Shown piece after piece: positions 1 to 6,615 of a stretch of 18,652 nucleotides of DNA. The position numbers and the translations under genes were made by a program. Each line of letters starts with the position of its first letter. Position 1 is the stretch's first letter. The notes under the pieces were generated by a model. The model worked only from the letters and a program-made list of their open reading frames with translations, was not told the DNA's origin and searched no databases. Origin of the DNA: Bryobacteraceae bacterium (GTDB taxonomy: Bacteria; Acidobacteriota; Terriglobia; Bryobacterales; Bryobacteraceae); contig JASHQT010000093.1 of assembly GCA_030039005.1 (NCBI GenBank), positions 1-18,652 of the forward strand, given 5' to 3'.

Positions 1-2
1 AC

Positions 3-353
3 GAGGAATTGGAGTTGATCAAGTCCGGCGATCAGCGCTTTGCGGCTGCGGGCCTGAGCCTCGGCCAGGATCTGGCGGGCAATGCCTGCGTGGCATTTTC
101 GATGATCGCCGATATCGATCGCGCCGCCCGTGCGTTCGGGGATCGCGGCTATCGTTACGTGCACTTCGAGGCCGGCGCCATCGGACAACGCCTGTACCTG
201 GCCGCGGAAGCGCTCGGGTTGGGAGCCACTGGCATCGGCGCATTCTTCGACGACGCCGTGCATGGATATCTCGATCTGGCACCGGAAGATGGCCAGGTGG
301 TCTATCACTTCGCAATCGGCTATCCTATCCCCGACCCGCGCCTCACAGCATGA
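3..353 (+). CDS. SagB/ThcOx-type nitroreductase-family protein, C-terminal part (5' end outside window)
   Basis: The reading frame is open from the window edge to TGA at 351..353, so only the last ~116 residues are present. They carry the C-terminal signature of the FMN-dependent nitroreductase fold as found in SagB-type dehydrogenases: an aromatic-rich stretch YRYVHFEAG followed by a helix (AIGQRLYLAAEALGLGATGIGAF) that packs against the flavin, then FFDD and a closing VYHFAIGYP strand. SagB-type proteins oxidise azoline rings in peptide natural products, but many stand-alone family members have unknown substrates, and no peptide-modification partner is visible here. The stop overlaps the ATG of the next small reading frame (ATGA). 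The family call is good; the substrate is unknown. Confidence 0.8.
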   Translation, partial: EELELIKSGDQRFAAAGLSLGQDLAGNACVAFSMIADIDRAARAFGDRGYRYVHFEAGAIGQRLYLAAEALGLGATGIGAFFDDAVHGYLDLAPEDGQVVYHFAIGYPIPDPRLTA

Positions 354-736
354 ATCTCTTCTTCGGCACTGTTTGCATGCTTTTAGGTCTGGGGCTGATT
401 GTCGGCACCCACCATCTTGCGAGGCTCTCGAAGCGCTTTATTTCCCCCTACGCTCGTCGCATGCTCCTTATACCGGCAGCGTTTTTGCTATCCGAAAAGG
501 GAATTCGGATTGTGACAGTTTTTTGGTGGCTTTGCGGAGCTCTATTTGATTGGAGGGATATTGGCGCTTGCGCGGCTAACTCATTAACAACAAAGTGCCA
601 GGCCGGCCAATCGCCAATCGCGCGGGCGTGCATGCGCCCGCTAGTCCTGCCTGCCACCCCACGAAATTGCGCCGAACAGCGCAAACGCCAGCGCCGCCGC
701 CAGTTGCGCCAGCACCAGCCCAGCGCGCTGACCTAG
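350..736 (+). CDS. Possible small membrane protein, probably frameshifted after ~residue 66
   Basis: The ATG at 350 overlaps the upstream TGA (ATGA), which suggests translational coupling. The first ~66 residues look genuine: a hydrophobic segment at about 2-22 (LFFGTVCMLLGLGLIVG), a short basic loop with RLSKRF and YARRM, and a second hydrophobic segment at about 50-66. After that, the frame as read becomes polar and Arg/Gln-rich and runs antisense over the minus-strand gene at 641..826. If one base is skipped near 549, the neighbouring frame gives a natural membrane-helix ending (IGGILALARLTH) and stops at TAA 585..587, for a ~78-residue protein. So either the gene is decayed or there is a sequencing indel. 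The family is not recognised. Confidence 0.4.
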   Translation: MNLFFGTVCMLLGLGLIVGTHHLARLSKRFISPYARRMLLIPAAFLLSEKGIRIVTVFWWLCGALFDWRDIGACAANSLTTKCQAGQSPIARACMRPLVLPATPRNCAEQRKRQRRRQLRQHQPSALT

Positions 737-826
737 CAGCCAGCGGTTCAGGGCCAGCAGGACAAACCCGGCCGCGATGGTGAAGTACCACCAGGCGAAC
801 ATGCGCGTGCGCAGCGGGTTTTTCAT
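641..826 (-). CDS. Small two-helix membrane protein, hypothetical
   Basis: This 61-residue protein has a short basic N-terminus (MKNPLRTRM), a first hydrophobic helix at about 10-29, a turn containing RWLLGQRAG, and a second Ala/Leu-rich helix at about 37-55, ending in a short polar tail. That two-helix hairpin is a plausible small inner-membrane protein. A GAGGG lies directly against the ATG, too close for an ideal ribosome binding site, so the start is not certain. It faces away from the cold-shock gene and stands alone between two plus-strand units. No family was recognised. Confidence 0.5.
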   Translation of the reverse strand: MKNPLRTRMFAWWYFTIAAGFVLLALNRWLLGQRAGLVLAQLAAALAFALFGAISWGGRQD

Positions 827-929
827 CCCTCAACAGCGGGCTTCAAGCGCCGGTTTCCGGCAGCCTGCGCCCAAGCCCAATTCCATGAAACCATACGTAT
901 TTCCCTCTTGCAGACTCCCTCACCTCTTG

Positions 930-938
930 TGATATTAT
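930..938 (+). promoter_or_regulatory. Extended -10 promoter of the cold-shock gene
   Basis: TGATATTAT is an extended -10 box (TG, one base, then TATTAT, 5/6 match to TATAAT). The predicted transcript would start near 945 and carry a leader of about 95 nt before the GTG at 1040. Long leaders are usual for cold-shock mRNAs, where they control translation at low temperature. A TTG-beginning -35-like element at 908 is only weakly matched and is spaced 19 nt away. Confidence 0.45.
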
Positions 939-1039
939 GGTCCCGTTTTATCTAGAATATGCGCGCTCGCACTCGAAGGGTCTCACTCGGGGTTCGACGC
1001 CTGCACAGCGCGCAGCATCAGAAGTGAGGAGAAGAAGTA

Positions 1040-1246
1040 GTGAGAGAAAAAGGAACTGTGAAATGGTTTAACGCCGCCAAGGGCTATGGCTTCATCCAGC
1101 GCTCCAACGGCGATGATGTGTTCGTTCACTTCTCGGCAATCCAGATGAGCGGGTACCGGACTCTGGAGGAAGGCGCGGAGGTGGAGTTCGAGGTGAAGCG
1201 GGGCCCCAAGGGACTGCAGGCCGAGAATGTCAATCGACCTATGTAA
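1040..1246 (+). CDS. Cold-shock protein (CspA family, single CSD)
   Basis: This is a 68-residue single cold-shock domain and the usual family length. The nucleic-acid-binding motifs are both present: RNP1 as KGYGFI at residues 14-19 and RNP2 as VFVHF at 27-31, preceded by the typical GTVKWFN strand. The protein should bind single-stranded RNA and DNA and act as an RNA chaperone in the cytoplasm. The GTG start fits the domain's N-terminus and follows a purine-rich Shine-Dalgarno region (AAGTGAGGAGAAG) at about 1022-1034. It is monocistronic by its signals: an extended -10 box far upstream and a strong terminator 30 bp after the stop. The exact paralogue cannot be assigned. Confidence 0.96.
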   Translation: MREKGTVKWFNAAKGYGFIQRSNGDDVFVHFSAIQMSGYRTLEEGAEVEFEVKRGPKGLQAENVNRPM

Positions 1247-1276
1247 TGTGACGGGATAGATTCAAAAAATTTGACG

Positions 1277-1312
1277 AAGGGCCGTCCCCAGCGCGACGGC
1301 CCTTACTATTTT
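1277..1312 (+). terminator. Rho-independent terminator after the cold-shock gene
   Basis: A perfect 10-bp stem, AAGGGCCGTC at 1277..1286 and GACGGCCCTT at 1295..1304, closes an 8-nt loop and is followed by ACTATTTT. It sits 30 bp after the cold-shock stop, and the next gene's most likely start is immediately beyond it, at 1313. Confidence 0.85.
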
Positions 1313-1897
1313 GTGACTCAGCTGTTACTCACACACGGCGCCGGATCGAACCGTAATGCACCGCTACTAGTCGCACTCGACCGGGCATTCTCTGAGCACA
1401 ACGTTCAAGTTGTGCGTTACGATTTGGCTTTTCGGCAAGATCGCGCAAAGGGGCCGCCGCGTCCGGGCGATGCCGCACGCGACCGCGAAGGGCTGCGTGC
1501 AGAAATCGCGAAGCTGCGCAAGAAGCAGCCCGATCCAATCTGGCTGGGCGGCGTTTCCTACGGCGGCCGTCAGGCCAGCATGCTGGCGGCGGAGAGTCCT
1601 GAAGTGGCCGACCGGCTGCTGCTGCTTTCCTATCCCTTGCATGCACCGGGCAAACCCGAGCAGTTGCGCACGGCGCATTTCCCCAAGCTGCGGGCGCCGG
1701 TATTGTTCGTGCATGGATCGCGCGATCCATTCGCGACCACCGAAGAGTTGAAAACTGCGATGTCGCTGATTCCCGCGCCAGTGCGGTTGCTCGAAATCGA
1801 AGGCGCAGGGCACGATCTGGGGCGCGGCAATTCAGGGAACAACCATGGCCCATTGGCGGAGCGAGTTGTCTCAGCCTTTCTCGAATTTCATTCCTGA
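1313..1897 (+). CDS. KANL3/Tex30-like alpha/beta-hydrolase
   Basis: This 194-residue alpha/beta-hydrolase has a nucleophile elbow GVSYG (Ser82), an acid after the late strand in HGSRDPF (Asp138) and a catalytic His in GAGHDL (His167). The N-terminal LLLTHGAGSN is the oxyanion-loop strand, and YDLAFRQDRAKGPP is typical of the KANL3/Tex30-like (dienelactone-hydrolase-like) family. The substrate is unknown. The frame stays open back to a TTG at 1271, but that extension would be encoded by the terminator hairpin and is not family-like, so GTG 1313 is preferred; it begins one residue before the first strand. No clear Shine-Dalgarno lies before 1313, which leaves start and expression unsettled. The 3' end overlaps the convergent membrane-protein gene by 27 bp. 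Confidence 0.85.
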   Translation: MTQLLLTHGAGSNRNAPLLVALDRAFSEHNVQVVRYDLAFRQDRAKGPPRPGDAARDREGLRAEIAKLRKKQPDPIWLGGVSYGGRQASMLAAESPEVADRLLLLSYPLHAPGKPEQLRTAHFPKLRAPVLFVHGSRDPFATTEELKTAMSLIPAPVRLLEIEGAGHDLGRGNSGNNHGPLAERVVSAFLEFHS

Positions 1898-2782
1898 CCA
1901 GCGCCGCGCGCCGAGATCCAGGTGATAGTTGTAAATGAGGAGGGTCCCGATGCCAAAAAGCATGCCCAGGATCGCGAGCGCGGCCCCGAAAGGATAACTC
2001 GCGGTCAAGGACAAACGAATCAAGATAGTCGAAATCACGAATGCGGCGTTTCGAAAGACGAGTTCGTAGCGGTCCGAAACGGCAAGCGAGAGAATCACGA
2101 TCAGGACATCGGTAAAAATCATCACCGTGAAGACGTCGGTGTAGAAAAACGAATTCACGTTGTCCGGTTGCATGCCTAACAGGAACTCGATGACGCGCTG
2201 GACGGCCACGGCCAATAGCACCACTGTGAGGACCAGGGCAATGACTTTCTTGCGCTCGACGAACTTGTCGAGCTCGGCCAACTCGGACGGCGATCGGCGT
2301 TCGTCCGTGCGGCGGCGCGCGGCATGCAGGAACAGCGTGACCAGCAGGAACATCAAAAGGCCGGCGCTGACGTTCAGCAATACCGGCCAAGTATCGGGCG
2401 AGAGCGTCACCAGCTCGTTCACGCCGTGCAACTCGGCGATGTCTTTGAAGAAGCTGCGAATGAAAATGAGCGAGACGATCTCGTACTGCTTGGCGATGGA
2501 TTGCGTGGTGGATTCGGGCAGTGCGGCGATCAGCATCAGGACTTCGTAGAACAAAATGAAGCTGAAAGGCGTGTAAATGGCCGCGAGGTAGGTTCTCCCC
2601 GCCCCAGCAACAAACGCGGGCGGAGAGGAAAGGTTGCGCGCGAGAAAGACCAGGATCAGATGCGCGATAAACCCCGCGACGCTGAGGTTCATCACCAGCC
2701 GGTCCAACTGTTTTTCGTGGCGCGCGGAATAAACCCTGTCAAATAGCCCACTTAGGGACGCGCTTGCGCTGATGACAGTCAT
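1871..2782 (-). CDS. Polytopic membrane protein of unknown function
   Basis: A 303-residue protein with about seven hydrophobic segments, near residues 30-50, 66-90, 136-155, 179-203, 212-238, 246-265 and 267-290. A charged cytoplasmic-type loop (AARRRTDERRSPSELAELDKFVERKK) lies between the third and fourth. Conserved-looking features include FFYTDVFTVMIFTDVLIVILS followed by SDRYELVFRNA. I do not recognise the family. The frame is open further upstream, but ATG 2782 has a good GAGGAG about 5 nt before it and removes 82 implausible residues that would overlap the heme A synthase gene. It starts 20 bp after that gene's stop on the same strand, so the two are probably co-transcribed. Confidence 0.75.
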   Translation of the reverse strand: MTVISASASLSGLFDRVYSARHEKQLDRLVMNLSVAGFIAHLILVFLARNLSSPPAFVAGAGRTYLAAIYTPFSFILFYEVLMLIAALPESTTQSIAKQYEIVSLIFIRSFFKDIAELHGVNELVTLSPDTWPVLLNVSAGLLMFLLVTLFLHAARRRTDERRSPSELAELDKFVERKKVIALVLTVVLLAVAVQRVIEFLLGMQPDNVNSFFYTDVFTVMIFTDVLIVILSLAVSDRYELVFRNAAFVISTILIRLSLTASYPFGAALAILGMLFGIGTLLIYNYHLDLGARRWSGMKFEKG

Positions 2783-2802
2783 CCGGCTCCTCGCCGGGTG
2801 GC

Positions 2803-3723
2803 TTACTGCAGTTTTGCTTCCACTGCCAGCAAGACCAGCGATATCCAGACCAGGTCGGCCAGCAGAAGGTGCGTGATCTGCATCCAGACTGGCGCCAGCA
2901 GCAGAATATTGACCGCGCCCGCACAGAGCTGGACGAGGGCCAGAACCGTCACGGCGACGGCGATTTTTCGCGCCGTCGCGTTTTGTCGGGAGCGGATGAC
3001 GAGAATCGAGATGGTGACGAAATAGCATCCCGCCAGAACCGCGAGTGCCGGGTGCAGGACGCGTAGGCGCAACAGCAAACTCGCCGCGCTCGAAAAATCC
3101 TGGCGCAATCCCTGGGCGAGCGACGCCGCGGGGAACAACGTATCGCCCAAGGCGGCGATTGCGCCGGTGACGCTGACCAGTGCGGCGATGGGCAGCGCCG
3201 CCATGATCCAGGAAGAGGAGCGTCCAGCAGGACGTACGACATCGCGAGAATACCAGGCGGTCAACACCAGTGCGCCCAGCAGCAACAGCGTGTTCACCAG
3301 ATGCAGCGAAAGATAGAACGCGCGGCCGGCGGATTGATTCTTGTCGACGTAATTAAACAGCACCAGGCCCGCCCCCAGCAGCGCTTCGACGATCAGAAAC
3401 GCCAGTGAAGCAAAGGCCATCCTGCGCGCGTGATGGCCGCGCGGGAACCGGGCTCGGCCCCACCACGCTAGCACCACCACGGTGGCCAGCGCTACGCCGC
3501 TCATCATGCGATGCGTGAATTCGATGATGGTCTGGATGGCGGGCGCCACCGGAACCACTTCGCCGTTGCAGAGCGGCCAATGGCTGCCGCATCCAGCGCC
3601 CGATCCGCTGGCGCGCACGTACGCGCCCCACAGGATCACCAGCACGTTCCAGCCGAGTACGGCCCAGGCGAAGCGCCGGAACGGCGCGATCCGCGGGCGC
3701 GCTGGGGGTGCGATGGTCGCCAA
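2803..3723 (-). CDS. ctaA: Heme A synthase (CtaA/Cox15)
   Basis: A 306-residue integral membrane protein that converts heme O to heme A for aa3-type cytochrome oxidases. The two four-helix halves each supply heme-ligand histidines: His71 (EFTHRM), His141 (LSLHLVNT), His224 (VLHPAL) and His285 (QITHLLLAD). The extracytoplasmic Cys pair after the first helix is present (Cys45 and Cys52 in GCGSHWPLC), with the family's YVRASGSGAGC motif just before it. The start is TTG at 3723: an in-frame TGA lies two codons upstream and no later start would keep the first helix. GGAGG lies about 14 nt upstream. A divergent gene starts 54 bp away, so the promoters overlap. No oxidase subunits are in view. Confidence 0.93.
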   Translation of the reverse strand: MATIAPPARPRIAPFRRFAWAVLGWNVLVILWGAYVRASGSGAGCGSHWPLCNGEVVPVAPAIQTIIEFTHRMMSGVALATVVVLAWWGRARFPRGHHARRMAFASLAFLIVEALLGAGLVLFNYVDKNQSAGRAFYLSLHLVNTLLLLGALVLTAWYSRDVVRPAGRSSSWIMAALPIAALVSVTGAIAALGDTLFPAASLAQGLRQDFSSAASLLLRLRVLHPALAVLAGCYFVTISILVIRSRQNATARKIAVAVTVLALVQLCAGAVNILLLAPVWMQITHLLLADLVWISLVLLAVEAKLQ

Positions 3724-3757
3724 CCTTCACTGTACATCCTCCCTGCGCAGCGCGCTC

Positions 3758-3766
3758 TGTTAGAAT
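3758..3766 (+). promoter_or_regulatory. Extended -10 promoter placing the RidA-like gene on a nearly leaderless mRNA
   Basis: TGTTAGAAT is an extended -10 box (TG, one base, TAGAAT with 5/6 match). Its last base is only 11 nt before the GTG at 3778, so the transcript would begin about 5 nt before the start codon and carry no Shine-Dalgarno. It lies in the 54-bp gap between divergent genes. Confidence 0.4.
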
Positions 3767-3777
3767 CGTTGGTCTAA

Positions 3778-4815
3778 GTGCGCAATTTGTGGCTGATCAT
3801 CCTGGCCAGTTTTCTCGCCACGGGCGGTTTTGCGCAAAGCAACAAGAAGGTCGACCCTGACGCAGGCTACATCCCCGTGGTGGCGCCCGAGACAGACGCC
3901 AAGAAAAAGAAGGCCGAGCAGACGCAGGTTTTGGCGCTGCCGCCTGAACTGCCCAACGCCGTGGTCGCCGAAACCGGCCGCTTGGCATTTCACGTAGCGC
4001 CGCTTTCGGCCAAGGGCCTGCTTTCGCAGCAGACGCGCGAGGCGCTGAAAAACCTGTTGCACGAAAGCCACGGGACCATCGTGAAATTGCGCGCCTTCGT
4101 CGCCGGATCGGGCGACTTGCGGCGCGTCGGCGACCTCACGGGCGAGATGTTCCAAGACAAACATCTGCCGCTCCCCGCGCTCACCGTGGTGCAGGTGGGC
4201 GCGCTGCCGCTCCAAGGCGCGCAGGTCGTGATCGAAGCCACCGAGACGGATCGCAAGACTATAAACCCGAATGGCGTAGCGTTCCTCGCCGCCGAGCCCG
4301 CAGCGAGCGTGGTTGAGTCGCTCAGCAAGCTAAACGATCATCTTCACCAGCTGGAAATCGGCTCTAAGGACGTCCTCGCAGTTACGTGTTTTGTTAGCTC
4401 GCTCGATGAGCGCGATGGGCATTCCCAAATGACCTCGGCCTTCCCCGGCGCCGCGCTCGATTTGGTCCAGATGCAGCGCGCGCCCGTCACCCCGCCGGCT
4501 GCCTGCGAGGCCGTTGCCCGCGCGAGTAAGCCCGGCGCCGCGGAAGTGGTCTTCACCGGAGCGCAGCTTGCGTTTGGCAGCCAAGACAGCGATTTCACTC
4601 TGGCCCTCGATCGCCTACAAAAGACGCTCGCCGAGAAGGGCGCAAGCCTGGATCACGCCGTGATCTCGCACTTGTACCTCACCGACGGAAGTCTCGCCAG
4701 CCGAGTTCTCGCGCTGGACCACGCCGCCGGAACCCGTAGCATCATCCCCGTCGAAGGATTGCCATCGCTCGACTCGGCCTTCGGAACCGACGTGATCGCG
4801 GAGAAGCACGAATGA
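3778..4815 (+). CDS. Exported protein with three RidA (YjgF/UK114)-like modules
   Basis: 345 residues starting at GTG 3778 with a signal peptide (about 1-20, cleavage near GFAQS) and a Lys-rich linker. Three RidA-like modules follow. Module 1 (about 62-155) ends in the classic TVVQVGALP...VVIEA strand pair. Module 2 (about 165-250) is diverged. Module 3 (about 258-345) has VVFTGAQL and ends TRSIIPVEGLPS. RidA proteins are trimers that deaminate reactive imines, using an Arg at the subunit interface (Arg105 in E. coli). By my alignment only module 3 keeps it (Arg320); modules 1 and 2 have Leu. A single chain with three modules could fold as a pseudo-trimer; this is inference. Its TGA overlaps the next ATG. 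Confidence 0.8.
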   Translation: MRNLWLIILASFLATGGFAQSNKKVDPDAGYIPVVAPETDAKKKKAEQTQVLALPPELPNAVVAETGRLAFHVAPLSAKGLLSQQTREALKNLLHESHGTIVKLRAFVAGSGDLRRVGDLTGEMFQDKHLPLPALTVVQVGALPLQGAQVVIEATETDRKTINPNGVAFLAAEPAASVVESLSKLNDHLHQLEIGSKDVLAVTCFVSSLDERDGHSQMTSAFPGAALDLVQMQRAPVTPPAACEAVARASKPGAAEVVFTGAQLAFGSQDSDFTLALDRLQKTLAEKGASLDHAVISHLYLTDGSLASRVLALDHAAGTRSIIPVEGLPSLDSAFGTDVIAEKHE

Positions 4816-5717
4816 GGTCACTGTTTGCAGTGCTCGCGCTCGCCATCCCGCTTGCGGCGCAAACGGCCGCCAAACTCGAATTCGACATCGCTTCCATCAA
4901 GCCGAACAAGGCGGGACTCCCGCCGAACGGCCCAGCGCCCATCTCCATCTTTCCTTTGGGGCCAGGTGACGTGTACGTGCCCAACGGCGGGCACTTTTTG
5001 GCCGTGAACCAAACCATGCTCACCTACATTCGGTTCGCCTACAAAGACATGTTTTATCGTCTCCAATACGTGCTGCCCAGTTTGCCCGACTGGGTGCGAA
5101 CCGAGCGTTTCGACATCGAGGCGCGCGTGGAAGGCAACCCCAACAAGGATGACATGCGGGTGATGATGCAGGCGCTGCTGGCCGAGCGGTGCAAGCTAAA
5201 ACTGCATCACGAGACGCGCGAGGTTCCCGTATTTGCATTGGTGTTGGACAAGCCGGGGAAAGCGGGCAAGCAATTGGAACTGCACGTGGACGATCCGCCC
5301 TGCGCGAGCTCCTACGGAAAGCCCGCGACCTATGGCCAATTGCAACCCACCACTCCGCACGGTTATCCCATCCCCTGCGGCGGAGATCAGTATATGGCCA
5401 CCACGGGAATCGCCGCCTGGCGCGAGGGTGCGCGCAACGTCGACATGGGGAGGATCGCGGAGTCCTTGCAGGGTTTCGGCCGCATGGGGCGGCCGGTGGT
5501 GGATCGAACTGGCTTGAGCGGTAAGTTCGATTTTGCGCTGGAGTGGACACCGCAACCCGAGGGGCCGTCGGTGGACGCCGATGCCGAGCAGTTTCGCGAG
5601 GCCGGTCCGTCGTTCATGCAAGCGGTTCACGACCAGCTTGGATTAAAGTTCAAGGAAGATAAAGCGCCGATCGAGATCGTAGTGTTCGACCATATCGAGC
5701 GGCCTTCGGAGAATTAG
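4812..5717 (+). CDS. TIGR03435 family (soil-Acidobacteria-associated) exported protein
   Basis: 301 residues with a short signal peptide (about 1-16, ending LAAQ) followed by the family's opening FDIASIKPN. Further hallmarks are LPDWVRTERFDIEA near 90-104, MMQALLAERCKLKLHHETREVPVFAL near 118-143, and the C-terminal VDRTGLSGKFDFALEWTP, then SFMQAVHDQLGLK and the closing IEIVVFDHIERPSEN. This family is strongly expanded in Solibacter-like Acidobacteriota and is often encoded beside peptidases or regulators; its biochemical role is unknown. The ATG overlaps the RidA-like stop by 4 nt (ATGA), so the two exported proteins are translationally coupled. Length is normal and there is no sign of decay. 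Confidence 0.93.
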   Translation: MRSLFAVLALAIPLAAQTAAKLEFDIASIKPNKAGLPPNGPAPISIFPLGPGDVYVPNGGHFLAVNQTMLTYIRFAYKDMFYRLQYVLPSLPDWVRTERFDIEARVEGNPNKDDMRVMMQALLAERCKLKLHHETREVPVFALVLDKPGKAGKQLELHVDDPPCASSYGKPATYGQLQPTTPHGYPIPCGGDQYMATTGIAAWREGARNVDMGRIAESLQGFGRMGRPVVDRTGLSGKFDFALEWTPQPEGPSVDADAEQFREAGPSFMQAVHDQLGLKFKEDKAPIEIVVFDHIERPSEN

Positions 5718-5814
5718 GCAGTCTGCAGCCCTTAGGCGAAGGATCGCCGCCCGGCTCAACGGCCGCGCCCAAGCCATCGCCGCGCGGGTCTCATCCGATC
5801 CTGAGCGTACTAGA

Positions 5815-6156
5815 TTGGGACGCCGTGAAGGCCCCTCTCAGGTTCTGGAGGGACGCCGGAACGTAGCATGCATCTTGCATTCAGATAAACCGTTCTTCGC
5901 CTGCCCAACACAAGGCTGCGCGAGCACCGAGGTAGAGGTAATCACACTAGGGCCGCCTGTCATAGACCGCTCAAACATCGAGCGGCAGAACCCTCGCCTG
6001 GTTTATCCGTATCAGGGAAAATGCTCGGGTTGCGGTAAGGACCGTCAGGGTTATTATGGCAAGTACTTCAACGACAAATCTCCCCATTCATCGTCTCCCG
6101 ATAGCATTCCTCACTCCGCCTGGCTATTCAGCAAGCAATTTTCCGAGCCAACTTGA
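5815..6156 (+). CDS. Possible small Cys-rich (zinc-ribbon-like) protein
   Basis: The frame contains CPTQGC (C-x4-C) and, about 50 residues on, CSGCGKD (C-x2-C), spacing that could bind one zinc ion. Between them is an ordinary-looking stretch (TEVEVITLGPPVIDRSN). The first ~20 residues from the TTG at 5815 look unconvincing, and a later TTG near 5875 (MHSDKPFFACP...) would give a ~93-residue product that begins just before the first Cys pair. The C-terminus is Ser/Pro-rich and may be out-of-frame sequence. No clear Shine-Dalgarno or promoter was found and no family was recognised. It could be a decayed gene. Confidence 0.35.
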   Translation: MGRREGPSQVLEGRRNVACILHSDKPFFACPTQGCASTEVEVITLGPPVIDRSNIERQNPRLVYPYQGKCSGCGKDRQGYYGKYFNDKSPHSSSPDSIPHSAWLFSKQFSEPT

Positions 6157-6244
6157 GGCGGCTGGAAGCGCGCAAACGGCCGCTCGAACGAATTAGGGGG
6201 CTGCCATGTTGGAAATCCCGGCGGCGATTAGAGGGGCGGCGTGC

Positions 6245-6274
6245 TTGACAAGCAACTAACCCCAATCCTATCAT
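6245..6274 (+). promoter_or_regulatory. Sigma-70-type promoter of the HU/IHF gene
   Basis: A perfect -35 TTGACA (6245..6250) and TATCAT (6269..6274, 5/6 match) are separated by 18 bp. Predicted transcription starts near 6281, leaving a leader of about 55 nt that contains the GAGGGGGA ribosome binding site before GTG 6336. Confidence 0.7.
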
Positions 6275-6335
6275 GAGGTTTGCGGGCAATATCAGGCTAC
6301 GCGCGCACCACACAAGACTGTCGTGAGGGGGAATC

Positions 6336-6605
6336 GTGATCAAGCTCGACATCATTAACGAAGTCGTCAACAAAACCGGCATCACCAAGACCAAGGCTGA
6401 AATGGCCGTCGAAACCGTTTTCGAGAGCATGAAGCGCGCCCTCTCACACGGCGAGCGCATCGAACTGCGCGGTTTCGGGATCTTCAACGTGCGCCCGCGC
6501 AAGACCGGCATCGGCCGCAATCCGCGCACCGGTGCCGAGGTGGCCATCCCTCCCGGCAAGGCGGTGCGATTCAAGCCCGGCAAGGAGCTGCAGTCGCTGC
6601 AGTAG
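6336..6605 (+). CDS. HU/IHF-family DNA-binding protein
   Basis: 89 residues, the normal length for HU/IHF. The N-terminal helices (KLDIINEVVNKTGITKTKAEMAVETVFESMK) are the dimerisation part, followed by the strand RIELRGFGIFNVRPR and the DNA-clamping arm with GRNPRTG (residues 60-66) and IPPGKAVRFKPGKEL. The conserved Pro that intercalates and bends DNA is at position 64 (RNPRTG). The protein acts as a nucleoid-organising dimer. The GTG start is supported by GAGGGGGA a few bases upstream and by the exact family N-terminus. It has a strong promoter at 6245..6274. The M50 protease begins only 10 bp after its stop, so the two may share a transcript. HU and IHF-like subtypes cannot be separated here. 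Confidence 0.95.
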   Translation: MIKLDIINEVVNKTGITKTKAEMAVETVFESMKRALSHGERIELRGFGIFNVRPRKTGIGRNPRTGAEVAIPPGKAVRFKPGKELQSLQ

Positions 6606-6615
6606 CGTAGGTTTT

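Noticed and set aside
1329..2390. Long minus-strand open frame across the hydrolase and membrane-protein genes
   Set aside because: Its translation is Arg/Pro/His-rich with no domain and it is antisense to two well-supported genes; a high-GC shadow.
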